NCBI GenBank assembly: GCA_036652695.1
Contig: JAVVVJ010000029.1
Span: forward strand, 1-30,466
Direction of reading: 5' to 3'
Source of the DNA: Limiplasma sp036652695
Lineage (GTDB): Bacteria; Bacillota; Clostridia; Christensenellales; Aristaeellaceae
DNA: 30,466 bases
Shown here: piece by piece, positions 23,706 through 30,466 of the stretch
How positions within the stretch are numbered: the stretch's first letter is position 1
How the letters are laid out: each line of letters begins with the position of its first letter
The notes under the pieces: model-generated
The model's input: the letters and a program-made list of their open reading frames with translations, nothing else
Told to the model about the DNA's origin: nothing
Database searches by the model: none
Translations under genes and position numbers: made by a program

Positions 23706-24080
23706 ATGAAGTCACTGGCTGAATTAGAAGCAATCCGCGCAAAGACCTTGGAAAAGGTGTCCATGCGCAAAGACGCTGATGATGGCATTCGCGTGGTCGT
23801 TGGCATGGCTACCTGCGGTATCGCCGCGGGCGCGCGCCCCGTCATGCTCAAATTCCTAGAGGAAATCCAAAAGCGTAACCTGCAAAACGTCACGGTTTCT
23901 CAAACCGGCTGCATCGGCATGTGCCGCCTAGAGCCCATGCTGGATGTGATGATCCCCGGCAAGGGAAAAGTGACCTATGTGCGTGTAACGCCTGAAATGG
24001 TGGCTCGCATTGTGGCCGAGCACATTGTCAACGGCCGCCCTGTTGAGGAATACACCATCGGTGCAGCAGAAGGTAAATAA
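23706..24080 (+). CDS. Small thioredoxin-like (2Fe-2S) ferredoxin-domain protein
   Basis: The 124-residue protein aligns with the thioredoxin-like [2Fe-2S] domain at the start of HydB: VVVGMATCGIAAGARPV corresponds to the first cysteine loop and SQTGCIGMCRLEP to the second. Only three cysteines are present (37, 69, 73); the position of the first ligand is valine. It is common in NAD-linked [FeFe] hydrogenase operons, where it probably acts as an extra electron carrier or an assembly factor. GGAGGTGG precedes the ATG at good spacing. Confidence 0.85.
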   Translation: MKSLAELEAIRAKTLEKVSMRKDADDGIRVVVGMATCGIAAGARPVMLKFLEEIQKRNLQNVTVSQTGCIGMCRLEPMLDVMIPGKGKVTYVRVTPEMVARIVAEHIVNGRPVEEYTIGAAEGK

Positions 24081-24101
24081 GAACGCTAAGGAGGAACGAA
24101 C

Positions 24102-25895
24102 ATGGATCTTTTTCGCGCACATGTGCTTATCTGCGGCGGTACCGGCTGTTCTTCGAGCGGTTCTGGCCAACTGATTGAGCGCTTTGAAGAGCAGATCGCA
24201 AAGCATGGTCTGGATAAGGAAATCAAGGTTGTTCGCACGGGCTGCTTTGGCCTTTGCGAGGCTGGCCCGGTGGTTATCGTCTACCCGGAAGGCACCTTTT
24301 ATAGCCATATCCGCCCCGAAAATGTGGATGAGATCGTGGCTGAGCACCTTCTCAAGGGTCGTATTGTGCAGCACCTTGTTTACAAGGAGAAGGCACAGGA
24401 GGAGGAGCAACACCTCTCTCTTGAAAATATCGATTTCTACCGCACCCAGAAGCGCTTGGCTCTGCGCAATTGCGGCGTGATCGACCCCGAAAACATTGAC
24501 GAATACATTGCCTTTGACGGCTACAAGGCGCTTGCAAAGGTGCTTACCCAAATGACCCCCGTACAGGTGGCCGATGAGGTTCTTGCATCCGGTCTGCGCG
24601 GCCGTGGCGGCGCGGGTTTCCCAACGGGAAAGAAATGGCAGTTTGCCGCCGCTTCTAAATCGGAACACAAATACATGATCTGCAATGCGGACGAGGGCGA
24701 CCCCGGCGCGTTCATGGATCGCTCCATTTTGGAGGGTGATCCCCACACCGTGCTTGAGGCCATGGCCATTGGCGGCTATGCCATCGGCGCAACCGAGGGC
24801 TATATCTATGTCCGCGCGGAGTATCCCATCGCGGTCAAGCGCTTGGAAATCGCCATCAAGCAGGCACATGAATATGGTCTGCTTGGCAAGAACATCTTTG
24901 ATTCCGGGTTCGATTTTGATATCTCCATCCGCCTTGGCGCAGGCGCCTTCGTTTGCGGCGAGGAAACGGCGCTGATGCGCTCCATTGAAGGCAATCGCGG
25001 CGAGCCGACCCCCAAGCCCCCATTCCCGGCTGTGCGCGGCTTGTTTGATAAGCCCACCAACATCAACAACGTGGAGACCTTTGCCAACATCCCGCAGATT
25101 TTGCTCCATGGTTCGGACTGGTTTAAGTCCATTGGCACCCCGCGCAGCTCCGGCACCAAGGTGTTCGCGCTAGGCGGCAAGATCAACAACACCGGCCTTG
25201 TGGAAGTGCCCATGGGCACGCCGCTTCGCGAGATTATCTTCTCCATTGGCGGCGGCATTCCCAATGGCAAGGCCTTCAAGGCGGTTCAAACAGGCGGCCC
25301 CTCCGGCGGCTGCATTCCCGCGGCGCATTTGGATGTTCCGATTGAGTACGATACCCTTACGGAAATTGGCTCCATGATGGGCTCTGGCGGTATGATCGTG
25401 CTGGATGAGGATAACTGCATGGTGGATATCGCGCGCTTCTTCCTGGATTTCACGGTGGACGAGAGCTGCGGCAAATGCGTGCCCTGCCGTATTGGCACAC
25501 GCCGGATGCTAGAGATTCTCGAGCGCATTGTGGAAGGCAAGGGCGAAGAAGGCGATATCGAAAAGCTGGAGGCTTTGGCAAAGAACATCAAGGACACCGC
25601 GCTTTGCGCCTTGGGTCAAACAGCGCCAAACCCGGTGCTTTCCACGCTCCAATATTTCCGTGATGAATACGAGGCGCATATTAAGGAAAAACGCTGCCCC
25701 GCGCATCACTGCCAGAAGCTGCTCAACTACGAGATCACCGACAAGTGCCGCGGCTGCACGGCCTGCGCGAAGGTTTGCCCTGTGGGCGCGATCACGGGTG
25801 CTGTGAAGGAAATGCACAAGATCGACAACCTCAAGTGCATCAAGTGTGGCTCCTGCATGGAGAAGTGCCGTTTCGGCGCCATCGTCAAGAACTAA
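24102..25895 (+). CDS. hydB: NADH-linked hydrogenase subunit HydB (NuoF-like flavoprotein)
   Basis: The 597-residue protein is the NAD(H)- and FMN-binding subunit. Its domains are in order: thioredoxin-like [2Fe-2S] domain (Cys11, Cys16, Cys48, Cys52); the NuoF core with the glycine-rich nucleotide/FMN site GRGGAGFPTGKKW (167-179), CNADEGDPGAFMDR and CGEETALMRSIEG; a [4Fe-4S] site, SCGKCVPCRIGTRRM with Cys456, Cys459, Cys462 and Cys502; and a C-terminal two-cluster ferredoxin domain (Cys549/552/555/559 and Cys579/582/585/589). This architecture is that of the electron-bifurcating hydrogenase HydB and of NADP-reducing relatives. AAGGAGG precedes the ATG, in a 19-base stretch identical to the one at hydA. 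Confidence 0.96.
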   Translation: MDLFRAHVLICGGTGCSSSGSGQLIERFEEQIAKHGLDKEIKVVRTGCFGLCEAGPVVIVYPEGTFYSHIRPENVDEIVAEHLLKGRIVQHLVYKEKAQEEEQHLSLENIDFYRTQKRLALRNCGVIDPENIDEYIAFDGYKALAKVLTQMTPVQVADEVLASGLRGRGGAGFPTGKKWQFAAASKSEHKYMICNADEGDPGAFMDRSILEGDPHTVLEAMAIGGYAIGATEGYIYVRAEYPIAVKRLEIAIKQAHEYGLLGKNIFDSGFDFDISIRLGAGAFVCGEETALMRSIEGNRGEPTPKPPFPAVRGLFDKPTNINNVETFANIPQILLHGSDWFKSIGTPRSSGTKVFALGGKINNTGLVEVPMGTPLREIIFSIGGGIPNGKAFKAVQTGGPSGGCIPAAHLDVPIEYDTLTEIGSMMGSGGMIVLDEDNCMVDIARFFLDFTVDESCGKCVPCRIGTRRMLEILERIVEGKGEEGDIEKLEALAKNIKDTALCALGQTAPNPVLSTLQYFRDEYEAHIKEKRCPAHHCQKLLNYEITDKCRGCTACAKVCPVGAITGAVKEMHKIDNLKCIKCGSCMEKCRFGAIVKN

Positions 25896-25918
25896 TATCC
25901 GCATAAGGAGGAACGAAC

Positions 25919-27664
25919 ATGGGACAGATGATTCCAGTTACCATTGACGGCGTGCAGGTAGAGGTTCCTGCGGGTTCGACGGTGCTTGAAGCTGCCCGAA
26001 TCGCAAAGGTAAACATCCCTACGCTGTGCTATTTGAAGGATATCAACAATACGGCGAATTGCCGCCTATGTGTTGTGGATTGCGGCGGACGCGCCCTACA
26101 GGCTGCGTGCGTGCTTCCCGTAACCCCCAATATGGTGGTAAAGACCAATACCCCGGCAATCCTTGAGGCTCGCCGCACGAACCTTGAGCTGATTTTGAGC
26201 AACCATGAAAAGAAATGCCTCTCTTGCGTGCGAAGCCAAAACTGCGAGCTGCAAAAGCTTTGCGTGGAGCTTGGCGTGGAAGATGGCGGGCGCTTTGAGG
26301 GTACCCAGAGCGGCTATGAGGTTGACAACTCCTCGCCCTCCATTGTGCGCAACAACAACAAATGCATTCTCTGCCGCCGTTGCGTGGGCGTTTGCAACAA
26401 TGTGCAGAAGGTCGGCGTGATTGGCCCAGTCAACCGTGGCTTTAAGACCTCAATCGAGAGCCCTTGGGATTTGCAGCTGGGTCAAATGGCCTGCATCAAC
26501 TGCGGCCAGTGCATCACCGTCTGCCCTGTTGGCGCACTTACGGAGCGCGACAATACCAAGGAAGTTTGGGCGGCGCTTAACGATCCTAAGAAGCACGTGG
26601 TTGTGCAACCAGCTCCCGCTGTGCGTGCGGCGCTGGGCGAGGAATTCGGCTTCCCCATGGGCACCAGCGTAACCGGCAAGATGGCTGCCGCACTGCGCCG
26701 CATGGGCTTTAACAAGGTCTTTGATACGGATTTCGGCGCGGATCTGACCATCATGGAAGAGGGTACGGAGCTGATTGATCGCATTCAAAATGGCGGCGTG
26801 CTGCCCATGATCACCAGCTGCTCCCCGGGCTGGATCAAGTTCTGCGAGCATTACTATCCCGAGTTCATCCCGAACCTGAGCTCCTGCAAATCGCCCCACG
26901 AGATGGAGGGCGCGATGATCAAGACGTATTACGCAGAAAAGGCGAACGTGCGCGCCAGCGATATCGTTGTGGTATCTGTAATGCCCTGTACGGCCAAGAA
27001 GTTCGAGGCAAAGCGTTATGAAATGAACCATAACGGCCTGATGGACGTTGATATGGTTATTACGACGCGCGAGCTTGCCCGTATGATTAAGGAAACTGGC
27101 ATCGACTTTGCCAACTTGCCTGATGAGGATTTTGATAGCCTCATGGGGCAGAGCACCGGCGCTGGCGTCATCTTTGGCGCGACTGGCGGCGTAATGGAAG
27201 CTGCCTTGCGTACCGCTTATGAAGTGCTCACGGGTGAAACGCTCGCGGATGTGAACTTCACCGCCGTTCGTGGCGTAGAGGGCATCAAGGAAGCGACCGT
27301 TAAGATCGGCGAGCTGGATGTGAAGGTTGCGGTTTGCAGCAGCACCGGCAAGGCTGCCGAGCTTTTGGATGCGGTGAAGCGCGGCGAAAAGCAGTATCAC
27401 TTTATCGAGGTCATGGGTTGCCCCGGCGGCTGCGTAAACGGCGGCGGTCAGCCGATTGTGTGCGCACAGGTGCGCAACTGGGTTGATATCCGTGTGGAGC
27501 GTGCCAAGGCTCTCTATAACGAGGATGCGGCGAAGCCGATCCGCAAGAGCCATGAGAACCCGGAGATCCAGCAGATCTATGCGGAGTATCTTGGCAAGCC
27601 TAATAGCCATAAGGCACATGAGCTGCTGCACACCACCTATGAGCAGCGCGATATCTACATGTAA
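25919..27664 (+). CDS. hydA: [FeFe] hydrogenase catalytic subunit HydA
   Basis: The 581-residue protein produces or oxidises H2 at the H-cluster. The N-terminal plant-type [2Fe-2S] domain has Cys37, 48, 51 and 64; a His-Cys3 [4Fe-4S] site follows (His96, Cys100, 103, 109), then two [4Fe-4S] clusters (Cys149/152/155/159 and 192/195/198/202). The catalytic domain has L1 TSCSPGW (299-305), L2 MPCTAKKFE (355-363) and L3 EVMGCPGGCVNGGGQP (497-512), and a small-subunit-like C-terminal tail (IRKSHENPEIQQIYAEYLGKP). L1 has Ser where classical enzymes have the second Cys of TSCCP. With HydB and HydC it forms an NAD-linked, probably bifurcating, cytoplasmic complex. The H-cluster maturases HydE, HydF and HydG are not in the window. 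Confidence 0.97.
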   Translation: MGQMIPVTIDGVQVEVPAGSTVLEAARIAKVNIPTLCYLKDINNTANCRLCVVDCGGRALQAACVLPVTPNMVVKTNTPAILEARRTNLELILSNHEKKCLSCVRSQNCELQKLCVELGVEDGGRFEGTQSGYEVDNSSPSIVRNNNKCILCRRCVGVCNNVQKVGVIGPVNRGFKTSIESPWDLQLGQMACINCGQCITVCPVGALTERDNTKEVWAALNDPKKHVVVQPAPAVRAALGEEFGFPMGTSVTGKMAAALRRMGFNKVFDTDFGADLTIMEEGTELIDRIQNGGVLPMITSCSPGWIKFCEHYYPEFIPNLSSCKSPHEMEGAMIKTYYAEKANVRASDIVVVSVMPCTAKKFEAKRYEMNHNGLMDVDMVITTRELARMIKETGIDFANLPDEDFDSLMGQSTGAGVIFGATGGVMEAALRTAYEVLTGETLADVNFTAVRGVEGIKEATVKIGELDVKVAVCSSTGKAAELLDAVKRGEKQYHFIEVMGCPGGCVNGGGQPIVCAQVRNWVDIRVERAKALYNEDAAKPIRKSHENPEIQQIYAEYLGKPNSHKAHELLHTTYEQRDIYM

Positions 27665-27719
27665 GGTACACTCAAATGACCGGGAAGCGCAAGGGCTTGC
27701 CCGATCAGAATAGCAATTG

Positions 27720-27768
27720 AAAGCTTTGCCGTAGGATGGTCTATCCTACGGCAAAGCTTTGCTTTTTA
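27720..27768 (+). terminator. Very strong terminator of the hydrogenase operon
   Basis: An 18-base-pair perfect stem (27720-27737 with 27743-27760) around a five-base loop is followed by GCTTTTT. It lies about 55 bases after the hydA stop and faces the end of the convergent apbE gene. Confidence 0.92.
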
Positions 27769-27823
27769 CCATGGCTTCGTATTGATTCAAGTACTGCTTT
27801 TTTGCGAGGACTGCGTTGCTTGA

Positions 27824-28882
27824 CTATTTCGCGACCAGCGCGGAAAAACCGTCGCTCTCGATCAACGTACCATCGTTCGCAACCCAAAGCACCTCCACGC
27901 CATCCAAACCATCGATGAGCGCCTTCCCTTTTTCGATGGGCAGGTTGTAAAGCGCGGTAGAAAGTGCGTCCGCCAAGCCGCTATCCTGCGTAATAACGGA
28001 TACCGCCCAGAAATACGCGGAAGGCATCAGCGTATCGGGGTCAATGATATGGTGATATGCCTTGCCAGCTACCGTATAATAGCGTTGGTAGCTGCCGCTG
28101 GTCACCAGAGATAGGTCATGCAGGTTTAGTGTAAGCAAGGTTTGGTTTTCCGCGTGCTTGTCCGGGTTTTCTACTGCCACCCGAAAATCCGTGCCATCTG
28201 CATGCGTGCCAATGGTGCGGACATTTCCGCCGATGGATAGCAGCGCGTTTGTCACGCCGCGCTCTATCAAGAGCTGCGCCACACGTTCCACCGCATAGCC
28301 TTTGCCAACGGCGCCAACATCCAGCTTGAGCGCCGGGTCACGGAAGGCGACGGTAAGGTTTTCCGTGTCCAGCACCAGATCGTCAATGTTGGTATGCTTG
28401 GCGGCTTCGGTAAGCTGCTCCATCGGGGGCAGCACTGCGCTTTGGGGATCATCCATGCCAGACGTGCGGTAATCGTGCCAGATGCTCAGCACGCTGCCCA
28501 TGGCAACGTTGACGCGCCCGTCTGTAAGCTTATACATCTCCTTTGCAAACACCAGCAGATCCATCAGCCGTTGCTCCACCTGCACAGGCGCGGTAGCGGC
28601 CTGCTGGTTTACGGTGTATAGATTGTTGATATTTTCATAGGCGTTGTAGATGTCATAAAGCTGATGATAGTTCAGCAGCTCATCATGAATGTCCTGTGCG
28701 AGCGCGTTGGCTTCCTCCTTGGTATCACAATAGAGGATCATCTGCGAGAAAGTATCAAACAGATCCAGAAAGCTTGCCGTATAGCGGTTTGCCTCGGCCT
28801 TGCCCGCTTTTGGGGCGCAGCCGGTGAACAATAAAAGCATTAGGGCGAGCAGTGCAAGCAGACGGCGGGTGGTTTGGCGCAT
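27824..28882 (-). CDS. apbE: FAD:protein FMN transferase (ApbE family), lipoprotein
   Basis: ApbE moves FMN from FAD onto a Thr/Ser of an exported flavoprotein. The 352-residue protein has a lipoprotein signal (LFTGC, Cys22), so it works on the outer face of the membrane. Family motifs are visible: LDVGAVGKGYAVE (188-200), SIGGNV (216-221), TSGSYQRYY (261-269), HHIIDP (277-282) and the metal-site region SGLADALSTALY (Asp305). It follows the predicted flavoprotein gene on the same strand, with a hairpin between them. Its GAGGG ribosome site overlaps the perfect palindrome GGGATATCCC. The substrate is most likely its neighbour; no other FMN-binding protein is encoded here. Confidence 0.95.
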   Translation of the reverse strand: MRQTTRRLLALLALMLLLFTGCAPKAGKAEANRYTASFLDLFDTFSQMILYCDTKEEANALAQDIHDELLNYHQLYDIYNAYENINNLYTVNQQAATAPVQVEQRLMDLLVFAKEMYKLTDGRVNVAMGSVLSIWHDYRTSGMDDPQSAVLPPMEQLTEAAKHTNIDDLVLDTENLTVAFRDPALKLDVGAVGKGYAVERVAQLLIERGVTNALLSIGGNVRTIGTHADGTDFRVAVENPDKHAENQTLLTLNLHDLSLVTSGSYQRYYTVAGKAYHHIIDPDTLMPSAYFWAVSVITQDSGLADALSTALYNLPIEKGKALIDGLDGVEVLWVANDGTLIESDGFSALVAK

Positions 28883-28917
28883 CGGGGATATCCCTCACAA
28901 TCCATTGAAAATAGAAA

Positions 28918-28946
28918 TGATCCGGCGCAGAACATGCGCCGGATCA
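28918..28946 (-). terminator. Intercistronic hairpin between the flavoprotein gene and apbE
   Basis: TGATCCGGCGC pairs perfectly with GCGCCGGATCA around a seven-base loop, an 11-base-pair GC-rich stem. On the minus strand it is followed by TTTCTATTTTC, a weak T tract. It could be a partial terminator or an RNA-stabilising hairpin that sets a high flavoprotein-to-ApbE ratio. Confidence 0.65.
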
Positions 28947-29008
28947 GATTAACAAGAGGCCGGAAAGCGAACCGCTTGTTCGTCAGTCGCGCCTTTTGTA
29001 TGGGGTTA

Positions 29009-30010
29009 TTACTTGGCAGCCTTTGCGATAGCAGCCTGGAAAGAGCCAATGCTCATGCTGCAAGAAGCAACGATGTCCGCATCGGTAGGATGCGCTTCTT
29101 CGTTCACAGCGATGCCCTGAATCTGCTCAGCGGTCTTGCCGATCACATAAGCTTCAAAGCCAGCAGCCTGCTCAAACCATTCTTTGCCAATCGCGGAGGC
29201 AACCTTCATGCCATAAGCCTCGCCAAGCGCCTTCTTGTCCACAACCAGAGCGGTCAGGTCAGAGGTGATCTTGCCGGTAGCGTCGAACTTGATCTTGCTC
29301 TGGCTGCAATTCAGCGCGCAAGCAGTGATCACGCCCTCGGCGTTGAGCGTAATGGCGGCGTACGTATCGTCGATCTGGCATGCGCCATCGGCGTCAGCAG
29401 CGGCATCCTTGCTGAATTCAGCAGTGTCGGTCACAATGCCAAGGCTAAGCTTGTCGCCTTCGGCGGCGGTGCAGTCAACGGCGTTTTCCATTGCAAACAC
29501 AAGCGCGCTGGTGAAATCGCCAATTGCCATGGTGCAGCCGGCGGTCAGGTCAGCAGCGGTAGGATGGTTCTTTTCATCCACGGCGATACCCTTGATTTCG
29601 TCAATGGTCTTGCCAATGAAATACTCCCGCAGGAAAGCGGCTTGCTCGTCCCATTCTTTGCCAATGGGGGAAGCGGCTTTCATGCCATAAGCTTCGCCAA
29701 GCTCGTTCTTGTTTTTGTACTCTGTGGCGGGATCGGTGGTGACAACGCCCTTCGCAGAGAAGGACATCTTGATTTGCGCAACGTCGAGCGCAACATCAAC
29801 AAGCTTGCCATCCGCGCCGATCAGCGCAGCAACGGCGGTGCTGTCGGACTGTGCCTTGCCATCTGCATCCGCAGAAGCATCCGCGCTAGAGTCGATAGAG
29901 GTTACAATGCCCAAACCAAGTTTGTAAGCCGGGGCGGTTTCAGCGGACGCAAGAGCGAACACGCTGAGTGTGAGTGCCAGACATAGCACAAGAGAGAGAA
30001 CCTTTTTCAT
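29009..30010 (-). CDS. Secreted PplA-like protein with two FMN-binding-like repeats
   Basis: The 333-residue protein has a signal peptide ending ASA (about residue 23), then two homologous repeats (about 30-177 and 188-333). Each has an alternating strand start (LGLGIVT / LSLGIVT), a linker, YKNKNELGEAYGMKAAS- or KKALGEAYGMKVAS-type helix, IGKEW..QAA, IGKT..+I.GIAV, HPT and a terminal motif. That last motif, D154-LTAGCT160 and D312-IVASCS318, sits where FMN-binding proteins carry the ApbE site D-xx-[ST]-G-A-[TS]. Repeat order and ApbE adjacency match Listeria PplA, a doubly flavinylated protein of extracellular electron transfer. Unlike PplA it has no lipobox. AGGAGGAT precedes the ATG. Covalent flavinylation is my inference. 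Confidence 0.75.
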   Translation of the reverse strand: MKKVLSLVLCLALTLSVFALASAETAPAYKLGLGIVTSIDSSADASADADGKAQSDSTAVAALIGADGKLVDVALDVAQIKMSFSAKGVVTTDPATEYKNKNELGEAYGMKAASPIGKEWDEQAAFLREYFIGKTIDEIKGIAVDEKNHPTAADLTAGCTMAIGDFTSALVFAMENAVDCTAAEGDKLSLGIVTDTAEFSKDAAADADGACQIDDTYAAITLNAEGVITACALNCSQSKIKFDATGKITSDLTALVVDKKALGEAYGMKVASAIGKEWFEQAAGFEAYVIGKTAEQIQGIAVNEEAHPTDADIVASCSMSIGSFQAAIAKAAK

Positions 30011-30031
30011 ATTTCTATCCTCCTCAATTCT

Positions 30032-30050
30032 TCCCGCTATCGATGCGGGA
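30032..30050 (-). other. Hairpin in the 5' leader of the PplA-like gene
   Basis: TCCCGC and GCGGGA pair around a seven-base loop, between the promoter and the ribosome-binding site. It may protect the 5' end of the transcript. No riboswitch class is recognised. Confidence 0.4.
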
Positions 30051-30063
30051 GGGAACTAACAAT

Positions 30064-30092
30064 ATTTTAACACGTTGAATGCACTTCGTCAA
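30064..30092 (-). promoter_or_regulatory. Strong sigma-A promoter of the PplA-like/apbE unit
   Basis: On the minus strand TTGACG (forward 30087-30092), a 17-base spacer and TAAAAT (forward 30064-30069) predict a start near 30057, about 45 bases before the ATG. Confidence 0.8.
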
Positions 30093-30114
30093 TTGCTAAT
30101 ATATGATTGGCATC

Positions 30115-30139
30115 AGCCCGGCCAAACGCCCGGGCTTTT
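30115..30139. terminator. GC-rich hairpin downstream of the small basic protein gene
   Basis: AGCCCGG and CCGGGCT form a seven-base-pair stem with an eight-base loop. The T run (TTTT) follows on the plus strand only, so for the minus-strand gene it is a hairpin without a proper T tract and may terminate poorly. Confidence 0.45.
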
Positions 30140-30150
30140 GCGTCACACGA

Positions 30151-30342
30151 TCAGGCTGCATATGAAAAAAACGCAAGTCCGGAATCCTTCTTCCAGTCCT
30201 GCGCTTTTCGGCGGTTATAGGCTTTGCTGTTTTCAGGTTTGCGGGTGGTGGGATTGATACCATACCATGTGCCGCGCTTGCGTTGAGCGATTGCCCGCTG
30301 TTTCTTTTTGGTGAGCTTGTCGTAGCAGACATGCTTTTCCAT
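30151..30342 (-). CDS. Small conserved basic protein, function unknown
   Basis: From the ATG at 30340-30342, preceded by AAAGGTGG, the product has 63 residues. It is rich in Lys and Arg, with the segments KLTKKKQRAIAQRKRGTW, INPTTRKPENSKAYNRRKA and QDWKKD. I recall similar short proteins with 'KRGTW...NPVTRK...AYNRKKA' in other Clostridia, without a known function. It has no signal peptide or membrane segment and its charge suggests binding to nucleic acid. A longer frame to 30399 is rejected because it would run through the tRNA-side hairpin. The gap to that hairpin is under 40 bases, so it may depend on read-through from the tRNA-Val transcript. Confidence 0.75.
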   Translation of the reverse strand: MEKHVCYDKLTKKKQRAIAQRKRGTWYGINPTTRKPENSKAYNRRKAQDWKKDSGLAFFSYAA

Positions 30343-30379
30343 TGTGATTCCACCTTTCATTTTTGAGGGATAGGTAAGC

Positions 30380-30409
30380 GAAAGCCCTTGATTTCTCAAG
30401 GGCTTTCGC
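30380..30409 (-). terminator. Hairpin after tRNA-Val, probable terminator
   Basis: CGAAAGCCCTTGA and TCAAGGGCTTTCG form a perfect 13-base-pair stem with a four-base loop (GAAA on the minus strand). It starts five bases after the tRNA CCA end. The sequence after it on the minus strand (CTTACC) lacks a strong T tract, so termination may be incomplete. Confidence 0.6.
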
Positions 30410-30413
30410 GGTG

Positions 30414-30466
30414 TGGTGGTCTGTACTGGACTCGAACCAGTGACCCCATCGATGTGAACGATGTGC
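30414..30466 (-). tRNA. tRNA-Val (anticodon CAC), 3' part; 5' end lies outside the window
   Basis: On the minus strand the anticodon stem CATCG/CGATG closes the loop TTCACAT, which gives anticodon CAC (valine, codon GTG). The T arm ACTGG-TTCGAGT-CCAGT is followed by the acceptor strand ACAGACC, discriminator A and an encoded CCA. The 5' half is beyond the window end. Confidence 0.92.

Noticed and set aside
23928..25109. Long minus-strand open frame opposite hydB and similar ones opposite hydA (26450-27631)
   Set aside because: These are mirror frames of conserved genes caused by GC-rich codon use; they show no family motifs.
28874..29986. 370-residue plus-strand open frame opposite the PplA-like gene
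   Set aside because: It mirrors a gene with a signal peptide, promoter, ribosome site and internal repeats; its own repeats are only the antisense image.
1..30466. CRISPR arrays, insertion sequences, phage genes or attachment sites
   Set aside because: No regularly spaced repeats, transposase or integrase genes were seen. tRNA genes at both edges could be integration sites but no direct repeats of their 3' ends were noticed.

Overview
The window looks like ordinary chromosome from an anaerobic, spore-forming member of the Clostridia (Bacillota) of moderately high GC content, probably a gut-type lineage. The placement is inferred from gene content: SpoIIP and a GerQ-like coat protein (sporulation), a YerC-PcrA-LigA cluster, DUF4317 and DUF1614 proteins typical of Clostridia, an NAD-linked [FeFe] hydrogenase operon, and a short SRP RNA. 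No phage, insertion sequence, CRISPR array or other mobile element was recognised. The window opens inside a tRNA-Gln gene and closes inside a tRNA-Val gene read from the other strand.

Positions 1-2200: tRNA-Gln(TTG) and its terminator, a decayed GNAT acetyltransferase, then on the minus strand the SRP RNA (ffs), serine hydroxymethyltransferase (glyA) and a YraN-family nuclease-like protein. Positions 2350-5690, plus strand: a protein with two ACT domains fused to a metallo-beta-lactamase fold, a GerQ-like spore coat protein, and a DUF4317 protein. Positions 5730-10370, minus strand: the DNA-maintenance operon yerC-pcrA-ligA. Positions 10440-15150, minus strand: a translationally coupled DUF1614-spoIIP pair and a large hybrid sensor kinase with two periplasmic-type solute-binding modules.

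Positions 15318-19210: a 39-residue lysine-rich protein behind a long structured leader, an ECF-type transporter S component, a lipoprotein CtpA-type protease with an upstream PucR/CdaR-type regulator, and a lone L-rhamnose mutarotase. Positions 19357-22496, plus strand: a strong promoter, a cobalamin riboswitch and a BtuF-BtuC-BtuD-like corrinoid importer. Positions 22593-27768, plus strand: a Rex-box-like operator, then five hydrogenase genes (HydC-like, a HATPase protein, a small ferredoxin-like protein, HydB and HydA) ending in a very strong terminator. These subunits would couple H2 turnover to NAD(H) and ferredoxin.

Positions 27824-30069, minus strand: an exported protein made of two FMN-binding-like repeats, followed by an ApbE-type FMN transferase lipoprotein. 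I read this pair as a PplA-like extracytoplasmic flavoprotein and the enzyme that flavinylates it; it is the most interesting unit here because both predicted attachment motifs are non-canonical. The window ends with a small conserved basic protein and tRNA-Val(CAC).
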